DNA of 33,006 bases from positions 1 to 33,006 of the forward strand of contig JAKCWW010006301.1 in the NCBI GenBank assembly GCA_026260175.1. Reading direction: 5' to 3'. The DNA is from Reticulitermes lucifugus. Its lineage: Eukaryota; Arthropoda; Insecta; Blattodea; Rhinotermitidae. The notes below the pieces were generated by a model, which was not told where the DNA came from, did not search any database, and worked only from the letters and a program-made list of their open reading frames with translations. Positions within the stretch are counted from its first letter, which is position 1; each line of letters opens with the position of its first letter. The translations under genes were made by a program, and so were the position numbers. Of the stretch, positions 1-11,874 are shown piece by piece.

Positions 1-58
<58 letters not shown>
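1..58. repeat. (CA)n microsatellite
   Basis: Uninterrupted CA dinucleotide repeat that begins at or before the window edge. It probably lies in an intron of the gene whose last exons follow. Confidence 0.97.
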
Positions 59-64
<6 letters not shown>

Positions 65-3000
65 TAAAGTTATTGTATGTAAACCTCATAAACATGGTTT
101 ACCTATATTGCGGGTTCCTGCTAACGTGTTTCGTCCTGTTTTAGACAATCTTTATTTGAGACCGAAATTTTGTCTGAAGGATTGTAGCAGGAGAATAGCA
201 GTCATATAGCAAGAACATGCAAAATGTAGCGTCCCACAAACCCATCAAAACAAATTACTATTTTTACACTAACTAGGCGAATTTGAGACTAAATCTAGCC
301 CTTCTTGTACACCCTAGTTGCATTCCTGAAAAAGTGGACATAAATGAAAAATGATATTACCATCGGAAATAAGGGTTAGCAAAATAGAATGCAGCCAGCC
401 AAATGGCATTAAAACTGTAAATGAGAGGTGTAAATTGGCAAGGGGGCATTAAAGCAAAAAGGCATAAAAAACAGGTGTGAAACAAGAGCTGGGTGTATTT
501 GTGAGAACTCAAGAAACAGGATTTAAATAAACAGCTTTATTGGAAAACTAAGTCTATTTATGACAGTTGTATGAAAGTTGTCATGTATGTCATGGGTATG
601 ACAGGCCCCATTGGTAAGCTTTCCACCTGACTACACCACTGCATTGTAGGCAGCATTGCTGCAGCTTTACTTTGTGCAGTTCTAGTAAGACTGTTATCCT
701 CAGCCCACCAGTGATAATTCTTATTTCACGTACATGCAGATTTGTAATTTAGTCGAGTTTTTTTTTTTTCGGGTATGCCATACAGAACTGATGATTTGGT
801 TTAGTTTTTTGTACCATGTAAAGCATTGTGGCAGTTTGTGAAGGGGTTTGGAGGCCTCTAGGATCAGCGTTTATTTGACTTGACGATTTATATTGTTGCT
901 GTGGTGTAATATTTCACCATTACCAGAATAAGACATGTTTATAAAAATCTTATGTTATCAATAGAAGCATTTCTATTTTTGCCATCTTCAGCATTTTGTA
1001 AATACGCAGTTGAAGGGTGCAATGCAAGAATGCCGTAACACCACTTTTTTAGTTGTACAGGGATGTAACAACTGAGAAGTCAACAGAACAGTGACTTGTA
1101 AGTTTCTTTTAATGGAATGTGTACACCTGAGAAATTATTATTTCTACAGCACTGGAGTTCAAGTACACCCACCTGGATGTGAAAAATCAGACAGGATGTA
1201 GTCTGGAGACACCACATTCCTGCAGTAGAATTTTAATTTTTCATTACTTTGAAACAGAACACCAGGAAAATGGCTCTAAAAGTATGAATGCTTTGTACCT
1301 TTTGTTGATTCGACTTTATTAAAGTATTATGCACAACATGTATGCAAAAAAAAAATGGTTCAGATCTGAAGCAGTATAATAAACTTACTGCTGTAAATCC
1401 TGGTACTTCATATCTATGTTTCCTAAACAAGTCTGCCTGAAGCTGACCTTATAAAACGGAAGAAATTGTTGGAGAGGAAGTAAAACAGTTGTTAATTTTT
1501 GCAAATTACATGTATGTTATTGGCTATTTGTATGCATTCAACACTACCTGCTTGTTGGCTGTCGAGGTTTGTCATCATGGTGTGATTTGGCACTGTCACA
1601 GTTTTTCTTCTGAGTGATATTTATCAACAAGTAGAATGATATTTTATTTTGGCACAAACGTCTCTGAGCCAGAGACATAAAGTCCTTGTATTTCACACTT
1701 GCAACTTACTGGAACCTAGTGCATAACTTTTCTGTAGGCAGTGTAAGACCATTATTACCCTGACAGTTTGTGAACGTCTGAATATAGACACTCGTAACAC
1801 GTCTATTACAGTACGTATCTGTTTGTGAGTGCGACTGTACATAAATATATGGTAGCAGTTCATGTGAAAAAGTTTTTTCGTCTTGTTAGTTGCACGTTTC
1901 TTGAACATTTCTGTGAAATTTCATTTTAAATTTCATAACACATCTTTGGTAACCTCTGTGATATTAAATTTCCTTGATGTATCTCCAGCCAAATTGTACC
2001 ACTTACATGGTAGATAAGAATGAAGAGATAACTGCACTCTTGTTACTAGACAGACCATTGAAGGTAGACACATCATTCTTGCACCTAAAAATCGGCCAGA
2101 TTTTTTTATGGCCAAATATGTGCATAAAACTCATCCTCTAGTGAAGGTGGAGTTACCGCCTTTTTGCACTGTACTCTTTAATTATTATATGACTTTGCAA
2201 TATGTTATTTCTTACAACATTAATATCTGTGCTGTTCAAATATCAATTAAAAATATGCAATGACTTTTATGACCCCTTTTCCTATATAGGGTCATTATTT
2301 TCTCTGACAACTATGAGTTGCCACTTCCTGTCGGCTCGTTTATCTTAACGTAGCCTGCTCAGCCGACTGCACACATGCACAACAGAGTAGCAGCTGGAAG
2401 TGACAAATGATAATTGTCAGAGATAAAGCCATGACCAAACAAAAGTAACAAATTTGTGACTCAGTAGATATGCAGACTTGAAATCAATAAGGAGCCTTGT
2501 GGTTGGTATGATACAGTGCAGCGTGGTTGACTAAATCACTGCAAATAAGTAATTTGTATGTTAATAAAACCTAATACAAATATTGTGAAACTTGGCATGT
2601 TGGTCACTTTTAACTGGGAAGAACTGGGGTATCTTATTAATGAACATAAATATTCAGCCATATGGTTTGTGTCATCAGACATATACAAAGAAGATTACTG
2701 TTTTAAATCTGATCATAACGGAAAAATTTGTATTTCTGGGTAAGTGACACTGTAGTGAGTATGGTATATTACCAGTTTTTATTAATCTGCTTTTATTTCA
2801 AACAATATGTTTGTTTTAGTCAACATTATGTAAATGTGTGTTTCTAGTTGAGTTTGTGCATGCATACCGTTCAGTTTTCTTTGTTTGTTATATGTTAAAT
2901 ACATGTTATTCTAAGTCAATCTTTTATGCTTAATGTTACAAGTATGATTATGTTTCAATGTCATAAAAAGTAAAGAAATTCTTATCAAAACAAAAGAAGC

Positions 3001-3544
3001 ACTTCATCAAATGTAAAATTTATAATATTTCAGAGAGGAAAACAATTTCCATTTATTCGCTGCATTTATAGATGGTAACAAAAGGTTGGCTTAGAATGTG
3101 AATTATGGTAGTTGGTAAGTGTTCAGTCATTTTGACAGAGGGAAAGATGCTGGTGTGGGTTTCCCTTTCAACTGTTAACCGTACGTACATTTGTAATGTA
3201 ATTTCCTTGCCCATCCTTCAATAGCTGTGACCTGTAATAGTGACAGTACCATCATTTGCAGAAATAATATTTTTAAAATTTGCATCATTAAATGTCACCT
3301 GTTTGTTGCTCAGTCCACAGAATGTTGTGTTATCATTGTACCAGAAAGTGAACAGTGATGTAGAAGGTTCAGTGAAGCTGGAGGGACAAAAATTTGTTCT
3401 TAAGTTGGTGTTTTTTTTTTAATTTATTATCAGCCTAAATCCTGGGAAAACATTTTCTTGGCAACTCTTTCCTTCTCGCACACAAATGCACATTGACCTC
3501 TTTCTGTCAGACTTTAGCACTTGTCTGTGATTGTCTGTCTGCAG
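59..3544. other. Probable intron of the ECT2-like gene
   Basis: AT-rich sequence with no open frame that I can tie to splice sites and a recognisable protein. It holds one inverted-repeat element (about 2280-2440). It is read as intron because a good acceptor with a pyrimidine tract sits at its right end (3544/3545). Small upstream exons of the same gene could be hidden here; I could not support any. Confidence 0.5.
2280..2440. repeat. Inverted-repeat (MITE-like) element
   Basis: The left arm, around 2287-2330, reads GGTCATTATTTTCTCTGACA and then a GAGTTGCCACTTCC block. The reverse complement of 2385-2437 reads GGTCATGGCTTTATCTCTGA and then an ATTTGTCACTTCC block, so the two arms are imperfect inverted copies around a loop of about 50 bases. 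The loop has its own short hairpin (GTCGGCT...AGCCGAC, about 2331-2367). There is no coding capacity. The structure fits a non-autonomous foldback or MITE-type transposon; no target-site duplication was identified. Confidence 0.6.
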
Positions 3545-3619
3545 ACGCCTGCACCCATTGGCTATGTACAGAGAAGTCCTCCGGAAAGCCAAAGCCATCT
3601 CGCCAACTCAAGTTCTGAT
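3545..3619 (+). CDS. ECT2-like protein, internal coding exon (candidate)
   Basis: The exon is 75 nt (25 codons) between an acceptor preceded by a pyrimidine-rich tract (TTGTCTGTCTGCAG) and a donor GAT/GTACGT. In phase 0 it reads TPAPIGYVQRSPPESQSHLA and then NSSSD, without a stop. Both ends are phase 0, so it joins in frame to the exon at 5953, and the Ser/Pro-rich composition matches that exon. The donor has a T rather than G at the last exon base. A second frame is also open across this stretch, so the call rests mainly on splice sites and phase compatibility. Intron to the next exon: 2.3 kb. Confidence 0.45.
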
Positions 3620-3751
3620 GTACGTCAGGGTGGCCTCAAAAACAAACTTTTCCACGCACTTGGCCTTCATTCATGAAAATTTCTAAGACAATAGAAACAA
3701 AATAGCTACATTTTTAAATAACTAATATAAAAGGAAAGGAATTTATCATTC

Positions 3752-3755
<4 letters not shown>

Positions 3756-3790
<35 letters not shown>

Positions 3791-3791
3791 T
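3756..3791. repeat. (TTA)n microsatellite
   Basis: About 12 tandem TTA units, visible directly in the sequence, within the intron. Confidence 0.95.
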
Positions 3792-4607
3792 AATTGTTTA
3801 CTTTTTACTCTTCCTTATCATGTTTTGTGTTTCAAGTCCTCTGTCTAATTCTGGTAGTTAATTGGCCATTGTGGAGATTACAGGCAGGTATTAATCGAGT
3901 GATTTGAGGCAAGAAAGTAATTGGTTGCAGTTGAGTCTGTAATTTCACCTACATTTTCACTCCTAAGGTTTTATTTCTTCTAGTGAAAGCATGGTGCTCA
4001 AATATAATTATTTCAGTAAGCCGAATTCTAATGCTTGTTGAAACTGAATAGACTGCAAAGTGCAAAGAATGTGTGGTACACTGTTAAAATATGCATAGCA
4101 CTTTTTAAAGTAGTTTATGTGTGGATGGTGTGTACAAGAATGTACCCATCCTAGTGCATCATTTTGTTTCTAAGAAAGCAGTTATTTATTTATTATTCAT
4201 TCCTTAAATTTACTTTGCTGGTGTTACTATTCCAAAGTAAACTGAGGACTTTGGAGTAGTGGTACCACCTATTAGTATTCTGAAATCTCAGAGTCAAGCA
4301 CAAACATTACAAATTACTTGTTTTAATTTTTATGGAGTTACTTTATACATAAATAGATCTCACAGTTTCTGATGAACTCCCTGTCTTTACTTGTATGCGG
4401 TTGGACATATGCTGTACATAAAAGCCATTGAAAATAAATATTCTATGATATCAAAATTGTTGTTTATGATTTTCAAGAAGGAAAGCTTTCTCCTTTATAC
4501 ATAAACTTTCCTTATTTTTAGTTTTTTATTTTGTTTTTAAGCACCTCACCTTTTATAATTACCTGCACATAACATTTACAGTAATTTTTCCACACACTTC
4601 GTTGGTT

Positions 4608-4660
4608 ATCATCATCATCATCATAACAATAATCAACACCACCACCACCAACAACCACTT
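4608..4660. repeat. ATC/CAC-rich simple repeat
   Basis: Runs of ATC, then a CACCACCACCACCAAC-type stretch; intronic low-complexity sequence. Confidence 0.8.
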
Positions 4661-5952
4661 AAAACTGAACTAAGTGTCATGTATATTGTACATTATTGAA
4701 GAACATGTGGAAGTTGGCATTAACATAAGTTAATTGTAAGGATTCTCACATTTCCCATGAAGTACTTGTTCCAGTATTTTCGTCATCATAATCTGAAATG
4801 ACACTTATTTCTGTTCCCACCGTCATACCCAACACATATTCCAAGCAGAAATGGAATGTTTACATACAGAATTATAGATTCAAATGAAGGATACACACAG
4901 CAGCTGACACAAGTCATAACACCTGCTGTGGTTGTAACGCCTTGTGTGTGTTCCTATTCTGGTATTTATTGCTTTATTTCTAACTAAGGATAGCTTCTAG
5001 TTTCAAAACATAATGAGACAGATCCAATTCAAGTAAACATATCATAATATGTTCTTATGTTAAGTTACACATAGCTTTCGGTATATTAAACATATATATC
5101 AGTGTTCCTAACAGTAGGTTGTGTTAATCATTTCAATATCATAAAGTCTAGCATGGTTTACATGTGAAGATTGTGTACGTAACGTATACGGTTAAATATG
5201 CTGTGAATATTAGTAATAAAAGCTAGGTTGCATATGTTGGTGATACTGTGTATAGATTCTTATACTTCATAATGGACACTGATGCATTTTGCCTTTCGAT
5301 ATAATGGGGACCATGTTTGGTTATCTCACACTTGAATTTCATGTCTTGAAATGATATGGGAATTTTACATGATCTAGATTAGTAAACGTTTAATTTGTAT
5401 TACAACTTTGGACAGTTATTTTCTCCAAACACTTTGAGCAATTTACAGCTTATAGTTTTAATTGTGTTTCTTTCCATTTATATTAAGTTCCTTATATTCT
5501 GGGGAGGAAAACCAGAAATACAAACTTCATGATCTGATATCAATAACCTCGTAGGAGATAACATTAGGGTTGTTAATGTGAAGGCTTTCTCTGTACACAG
5601 CCAATAATGTAAGCAGTTTTTTTGTAATTAATGTGAAGTGTGTGAGTGATTAGTGTTACAGTATGTGAGTAGTGATGGGTGCTGATTGTTTGTATGGGAA
5701 TGATTGCTACCCGCTTTTCACTCCTTCCCTTAATTACAGTGCCAGTTCATATACACGTTCTGTTTGATATCGTAACAAATTTTTTGCAGACTTTTCTCTT
5801 CTTTTATGTATTGACCATTCTTTTACTGTCTTAATGAACACGTAACGTGTAGCTAACGATATCACAAATTTTCTTTTGAATGGCATCTTTACACGTACCA
5901 GTTCACTGGCTCATGTCTGCTGCCCCCCGTGTCTCTCCCACTTGTTTTATAG

Positions 5953-6098
5953 TACGGCAAACTCAGGCGCAGCGCTTCGTTCTCGAAGCTGCGGGCTTCA
6001 ATAAGACGTTCGAGTGCCAAGCTGATGCAGAAACTGATAAACCGGAGTGATGTTCAGCCAGGAGACCCCATTCATACAATAGACAACTTTAGTAACAG
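5953..6098 (+). CDS. ECT2/Pebble-like Rho-GEF, C-terminal tail exon
   Basis: The exon is 146 nt, entering in phase 0 after an acceptor with a long pyrimidine tract and leaving in phase 2 at the donor ACAG/GTACGTG. It encodes YGKLRRSASFSKLRASIRRS, then SAKLMQKLINRSDVQPGD and PIHTIDNFSN plus two bases of the next codon. The other two frames contain stops. The Arg/Ser block (RRSASFSK...RASIRRS) resembles the basic RRALSFSK-type motif that, as I recall it, follows the PH domain of human ECT2, a GEF for RhoA that drives contractile-ring assembly and whose tail region helps bind membrane. The tail alone is weak evidence: the BRCT, DH and PH domains are not in the window. A second donor of nearly the same sequence lies 104 nt downstream. 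Confidence 0.6.
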
Positions 6099-6202
6099 GT
6101 ACGTGAAGATGTGTCAGTCTTGCTCCATGTACTTCCTGATCCATATTCCCTCCCCCTCCATTAGACACCTGCCAAGGACTCACCCATCCATGGCAGCAAC
6201 AG
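6099..6202 (+). other. Possible exon extension to an alternative 5' splice site
   Basis: The reading frame of the preceding exon stays open past the donor at 6099 for 104 nt, to a second donor, CAACAG/GTACGTAA (GT at 6203). The two donors share the core ACAGGTACGT. Using the second one changes the exit phase from 2 to 1, and joining to 14468 then gives an immediate stop (GCA TGA), producing a shorter, different C terminus. Confidence 0.3.
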
Positions 6203-6682
6203 GTACGTAATAATAGATTAGCATTGGTGTTCTGGATCCTTTCTTAATCTTTCAAAATCAAGCTCTACATATTTCTGCAAAGGCACATCATAGTTGCCGT
6301 ACTTTTGGACATTGTCCATCTTCCTATACGGCTCAACTGACTTTCAAAACCAAATTATCTTTTGTTTATACATGTATTTCATGTGATTGTGTATACCTCA
6401 TACTTCCCTCTTTTGCTTTGTCTACATCCACCAGCTCTCTTACTCTTAGCACCTCCACTATTCAGTCATGTTTGAAGAGTAACATTAGCGTTTTCTTTAT
6501 CCTCCAGAAATATTGGATTTTAAATCTACAAGCACTGTAACCTTGGCTCCCATATTTTAAGTTATGGTTAACGATATTCGTACTGAAGAATGCAATAGTT
6601 TGCCAGCTTGACCACACTTGCACGGCGTGGTTAATAACAGGCAACATAAACATCAGTGTCAGCTGTGTCACACAAGTTGCCT

Positions 6683-6875
6683 GTTTCTTCTTCGTCTTCA
6701 CCTCCTCCTCCTCCTCCTTGCTTTCTTCTTTTTCTCCTCACTCCATCTCTGTGCCCTCTCTCTTTCGCCATTCTTCTCAATCTCTTCCTCTACTACTACT
6801 ACTAATACTGCAATTACTACTAGTGATACTACTATTACTACCACTACTGCTACTACTACTGCTGCTGCTAAAAAC
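6683..6875. repeat. Pyrimidine-rich and ACT-triplet low-complexity tract
   Basis: TTC/CCT-rich stretch (about 6683-6790) followed by degenerate ACT/GCT triplets (about 6790-6870). The open frames over it (poly-Thr, poly-Leu) are artefacts of the triplet repeat. Confidence 0.85.
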
Positions 6876-7234
6876 AAAGTACTGGGCCACCACAGCCTAT
6901 TTCAAGACTCAGAATTCATTGAACCATCTTCTGATAGGCCTTCAAATCTCTTCTTCTTGTTTGGCGTAAATAACAGCCCTTTCTTAGGTTGCTTTTATTA
7001 GCCGTTCTCTCCGCTTGCATTCTTCAGTATAGTCTGTATTTTTCACCATCGTGTGCTGCTTTAGTGAGCCCTAACTCTACCGGAATTGTTTTATTATATA
7101 CTCAGACTCTGTGTATCTCCTGCCAGTGAACCCACAAATCTGATCATTTAGTACAGTCTTTGGTCTTTCTTTTTAGTGGCTTACTTAGCAATGCAGTCAA
7201 TATCTAGGCTATATATTGTCAATGGTAAATTAAT

Positions 7235-7400
7235 ATGAGTAGGAAGAATTGGTGGAATGATATTGATGGGAAAATCGAAGTACTCGAAGAGAAACCTGTC
7301 CCCATGCCACTTTGTTCACCACAAATCCCATATTGACTGGCCTGGAATCAAACCTCGACTTTTGTGGTGGAAAGCTGGTGACTAACCACCTGAATTATAA
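7235..7400 (-). mobile_element. tRNA-derived SINE, decayed
   Basis: Read on the minus strand, the element begins with TAATTCAGGTGGTTAG, which resembles a tRNA A box, and then has GAGGTTTGATTCC, close to the B-box consensus GGTTCGANTCC. This is the internal RNA polymerase III promoter layout of a tRNA-derived SINE. The body continues leftward with GGTTTCTCTTCGAGTACTTC, similar to a GGTTTTCTCCGGGTACTCC block that I recall from insect SINEs. It is intronic and antisense to the host gene. No poly(A) tail or target duplication was identified. Confidence 0.55.
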
Positions 7401-8519
7401 ATATTTCTTTGTGTTTCATGGTCATGAATTTTGTTTTCGTAATTGAGACGGGAATGTGGCTGTTGGCTGTGTGTCAGTATTCCACCATCTGTCAGAATGT
7501 GAATATTAGTCTGATATTTCAACTCTGCAGCTCATGCCCATATTATCACATACAGCCTTTTAAACCTTCATCTGTTATGAAAGCAGAATAAGCCAGTTAT
7601 CTGTGTTAATCAGTATTCAGCCACACATCCGAATTTGATTTCATCTGTGCACAGATACGTCATTTTATTTACTTTAAAAACTCAATTTATGTCTAAGACA
7701 TGAATTTCTTGTACTTGTTCTTTTGCTGTGCAGTTTTCCTAAACATAATATTTCTTACCTTAGTGTACATTTGGTTGAAATGTTCTTCCTGAATAGTAAA
7801 AGGATTTCCATTCAGCAGCATTAGGTAAGACCCATTATTCTTTACGTTATCCATGTATATTTTCTTTGTATATACCAGAGGGTCTCTACTGCATGTTCCT
7901 TTATTCTTGTTGTGTATGGCATTTTAAGTGAGATTTAATTGATATTTAGGTGGCTGAGGCATGTTTTATTTTCAGTTAACAGTTCTTTATTAGTCAGTTT
8001 GGTAGGTCAGGTTGTAATTATATATGACAATTTTAATGCCCTTTTTTGAAAATGTTTTAGTTTTAACACAGTTTCTTTCAAAGTTAGTAGATTGTTCGTG
8101 CAACATAAATTAAGTGCGCAAAAAGTTTTGAGTCCAAAACTGAAGGTGATGTAAGCACAAAGCTGGCATGGTAATACCAATAGTTTCGCTGTGTTTGTCC
8201 ATTTGTGGCTTTTCTCTGCCTTCCATTAATTTACAGTTATTTATGCCAGATATCTGTGAAACAAAGGCAACAATATGTCTCCCTCTTTTGAAGACAGATA
8301 CAGATTAGTTTTGGTGACCTCAGTTCCACAGCAAAACAAAGGTAAAGCACTCAACATCGATATTTGCTAGTAGACAGGTACATGAGAGACTAGCATTGAT
8401 GTAGATGTGAAATGTGCCAGTTCAATATGTATCAGTTTTTTTTTACGTTTGTCATCCTGTTGTGTTAGATATAATAACAAGAGAAATAAATTGCTGTCAA
8501 CACAATTAGTAAGTGTTGT

Positions 8520-8580
8520 ATCTTTACTTTGATAACATTTTTCGACCTCAGAGGGTCGTCTTCAGGCCAGTAGTTTAAAG
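8520..8580 (-). repeat. GACC/GGTC hairpin motif of a retroelement-type repeat
   Basis: On the minus strand this reads CCTGAAGACGACC, a short CTCTGA loop, then GGTCGAAAAATGTT. The GACC and GGTC segments can pair. A similar motif (CCTGATGATGACC...ACATGT) occurs in both arms of the palindrome at 18,220-18,525. Such sequences recur in retroelement ends of many animals; a link to hammerhead-ribozyme-bearing Penelope-like elements is possible but unproven. Confidence 0.4.
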
Positions 8581-8989
8581 TACATAAAATGCATTGTGGA
8601 CAGTTGTATTTAGTTTTGATTTGAGATCTAAATTTTACAGTTTGATGAAATACATGTTGCATTGTCAAATCAATTATATACAGGGAAAGGTTAAAAGGTT
8701 AACATGGATTAATGACTGTTAAAACGTTCTTGAATTGTGCTATCATATCTTGGCGTAGTAGATGAGTATGAAACATATGATTCGTGAAATTTTGTTTTGC
8801 GGGTCTTGTTTATGTTGTGAATTGGTCGTCCGAATTCATCTGTTTTCTTGTTGTGGAGATATGGTTGTATACATTGGTGTCTGGTTGGTTCTAGTGTTTG
8901 TATATGTTGCCTATCCAACAGTTTGAAACTTATTTGTACTGCATTATCAAGGTTAGAAGTGGAAAGGAACCAAATAGTACTGGTTTTTC

Positions 8990-9185
8990 ACTCCCCCTCC
9001 AGTGGGTTGTTTTGCACATCATGAAGGCATAGGGGGAGTAGAGACATAGCTCCACACTTTCTTACCATCAGCATTAGATGGATGTGAGTGGTGAGTTTGT
9101 GCCCCGGCTGCTTTAGCCCAGGGAAGGAAAACCTGGTACCCATTAAAGAGGAGGCTGGGTGGGTAGCAAAATTGGTCCCATGCAC
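8990..9185 (+). mobile_element. SINE-like dispersed repeat, copy 1 of 3
   Basis: Contains CATCATGAAGGCATAGGGGG, then a TAGCTCCACACTTTC block, and further on CCTGGTACCCATTAAAGAGG and AGGCTGGGTGGGTAGC. The same blocks in the same order occur at 14,753-14,960, and the first half at 30,108-30,174. I associate this family with cockroach and termite genomes. Copies are diverged, so the insertion is old. Confidence 0.6.
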
Positions 9186-11874
9186 ATACATAACTGTAGA
9201 CAGACAGTTTTATGTTCAAAAGACGCATACTTTGTAGTCAGTTTTGTTCGTTAAATATACCACTCATCTGTAATTTTGGAGTCCATACGAAGACAAATGT
9301 GATCTGTGACGGAATCTGAGGAATTCTGTACATCATATTAATGGTGCCAGGTCTTGGATACAACCCTTCCAGGCACTAACACACTAATTCTGATTTTGTG
9401 TAAGTAAATGGTATAATTTAAGAAACAGAAATGCCTATAAGTATGTGTCTGCTGTAAATAAAATTGTTTGTATACATCTTAAAGTGATTCATCCCCATTG
9501 TGTTTTAGATACTAAGATAAAAATCAACCGCAGCAAACATCTAGACTTGAAGTGTAAGACATGGGTCAAAACATGTAGCCATTTGTACCTATGATGAATA
9601 TATGGTGTGTTGGATGGATTGTAAGTTGTAATCTTAGCGTTTGTTTGCAGTCATGTTCAAACATGGAATCAAAAGATCAGAGGCCAATAAATAACAAATC
9701 ATGACAGAATAACAGAAACACATGCTTCCCTCCTATTTCTAGCCTTGCAAATGAAGCACAACAATGGAATAAGCAGTTTAATAATATAATTGCATGGTCA
9801 AAATGAATATATGTGCAAAACGAACATGTGCAAACACGTCACACCAATACCACAGTACAAACTAGCAAATTTGACCTCTGCATCATTGCTAGTCAATGCT
9901 GAAGTACAGTTACAGTTCTTACCTTTATTTTGCCATAGAATGTAGCCACATTACACAGAGACGTCATTAACATTAAAGCGTGTTTTCCTTCAAATTAGGC
10001 AGACATAGTGGTCTCTTTCTTCAGTAGATATCTGGCACAAATAACTGTAGTGGGTAAGCACAGAAAAGCCACATACAGACATAGGAATAAATTGTGAATT
10101 ATTGGAATTATGATGCCAGCTATTTGCTTGCTTCCTTTACTGTTAAAATTTAAAGCCCTTGATTTTTGTTCTACAGTAGTACAAAGTGCATAGGTCATTG
10201 TAACCACTTTAGAATGTACCTTTAAATGCCTTAGAATCTCAAGTGACATAGCTCGGTTACATTGAGGGGAAGTAACGTTGTGGGGCATGAAAATGCAGTG
10301 GGAGTCCAGCTGATCAAAAAGATGTGTAGGCTTGTGCAATATATAGTGTTGATGGAACTGATCGTTAGTGTTGAGTATTGCCAGTAACAGTATATTTACA
10401 GAACTTAATGTTCTGAATCGTGTGGATGCATACATATATACAATACATTATGCAGCGTATTTCTTTCGATATGAGTTGGCACTCTACATGATGCCAAAAT
10501 AAAATTCAAATTAAAGTACAGATTTCTGAAACGTTGCCCTGAAGTGTAGTCTGCAGTGACCAGATGTCCTGAAATTTTGGAATCAGTGACAGATTTATGT
10601 GTGGCATACAGATATTAAGTTTTTGGACTGGCATAGAGCCCCAGATTTTAAACTGTGATTATTGTAAATTACATCCTTGAATTCTGATGAATTTTTACAT
10701 TAATTTAAACTCTTTTAATGTATGTCATTATGCTCTTGTAGTTATTTTCCAAATAAAAACATTGAGAATTTTTATATTATTGTTAATGACGTGTCAGAAT
10801 AAGTAACACTGATATGAATGCTTTCTCTCTCTTTTTGGGGTGGTTGAGGGGAGGGTTGTGGTTGCTTTAGTTTTGGGACTTTCTGATCCAGATCCAAAGT
10901 TGGATTAGGCAGTCAAACTGGTCATTTCAATGCAACAGGTAAATAGATGCCTTAGCAAGCCTTGAGAACCTCCACCACTCCCTGGTGTCTCAGTATTCAG
11001 AACATTGTTGTGATGTCTCTTATTTGACAGTACTTAATCTTAAGCATTTTTACGGTCCCCTTAAGTAACCAGAGACAAACCACTCAGTTTCCTGTATTCC
11101 TATCACAAGGCTTTTATTGCTGTTGTAAAGATGTCACTGTAGTCTACTTCCCCTGAATGATAGAGTTGGTCTCCAAAAAATGTTACATGGGAACTGTGCA
11201 GTAGTTTAGAATCTATTTTATTTACTCTGTTTTTACTTGTTTATGATATGATGATCAGTGGATAGGCAGAAAGAGTATTTCAGTGACATTCCTCATATGA
11301 CTTGAAATGCCAACCTGCACTGGCCATAAACTCAGTGTGTGTTGCATTACTCATTCACTTTGTGTAAATGCAAATGTTGCTGTTTCTTTCCTTCACATTG
11401 CACATAACTTTCACTGGTGTTCTTGATCTTTGATTGCTATCAGACAACTGTTAACACACATTATTTTCACTGATATTTAAATCTCTACTAATGTCATGTA
11501 TACTTATTTCTCACTTAATTTGAACATAGTATGAAAGAAACAGTTGTAATTCATGCCTATAAATATTCCCATGATATGGAATGTAACGAAAAAATCTCAC
11601 TTTGCTAGATTTCACATTGTAACAGAAGGTTGGAAATACAGATAACAACTTTCTGAGTTCGTGAACAAAATATTTGTGACAAGGTATGTTTAGTGCAGTG
11701 AGAACCAAACTCTTTTGCTCAGTAATGGTACAGCAGAGTCTGCTGTCTGTTGCCACTCGTGTCAAAGTTGTAGGTTATATTACTTAGGTGTAATATCTAG
11801 TAACGCCTTGTAAAGTGGGGCAGTGTGCTGTGACTCCGGACATTGTGTCTTATTAGAAAACGATAGATGTAACG

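Larger units (their letters stand above)
3620..5952 (+). other. Intron (2.3 kb)
   Basis: AT-rich non-coding sequence between two phase-0 coding exons. It contains a (TTA)n microsatellite (3756-3791) and a short ATC/CAC-rich simple repeat (about 4608-4660). No convincing exon or transposon was seen in it. The acceptor at its end is strong (pyrimidine-rich stretch, then TTTTATAG). Confidence 0.55.

Noticed and set aside
2558..2743. Open frame ending in a good donor (GTAAGT at 2,740)
   Set aside because: No acceptor with a pyrimidine tract in the right place upstream, no recognisable domain, and no frame link to the 3,545 exon. A single GTAAGT is common by chance.
3546..3683. Alternative frame over the 3545 exon with an LYR-like MYREVLRKAK motif
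   Set aside because: The frame (RLHPLAMYREVLRKAKAISP...) runs to a stop at about 3,684 and resembles LYR-motif proteins only in a few residues. It lacks their conserved Phe and length. The phase-0 reading that joins neatly to 5,953 explains the splice sites better.
6618..7001. 127-codon poly-Leu/poly-Thr frame
   Set aside because: It lies over a CTT/ACT triplet tract; the composition is a by-product of the simple repeat, with no splice or domain support.
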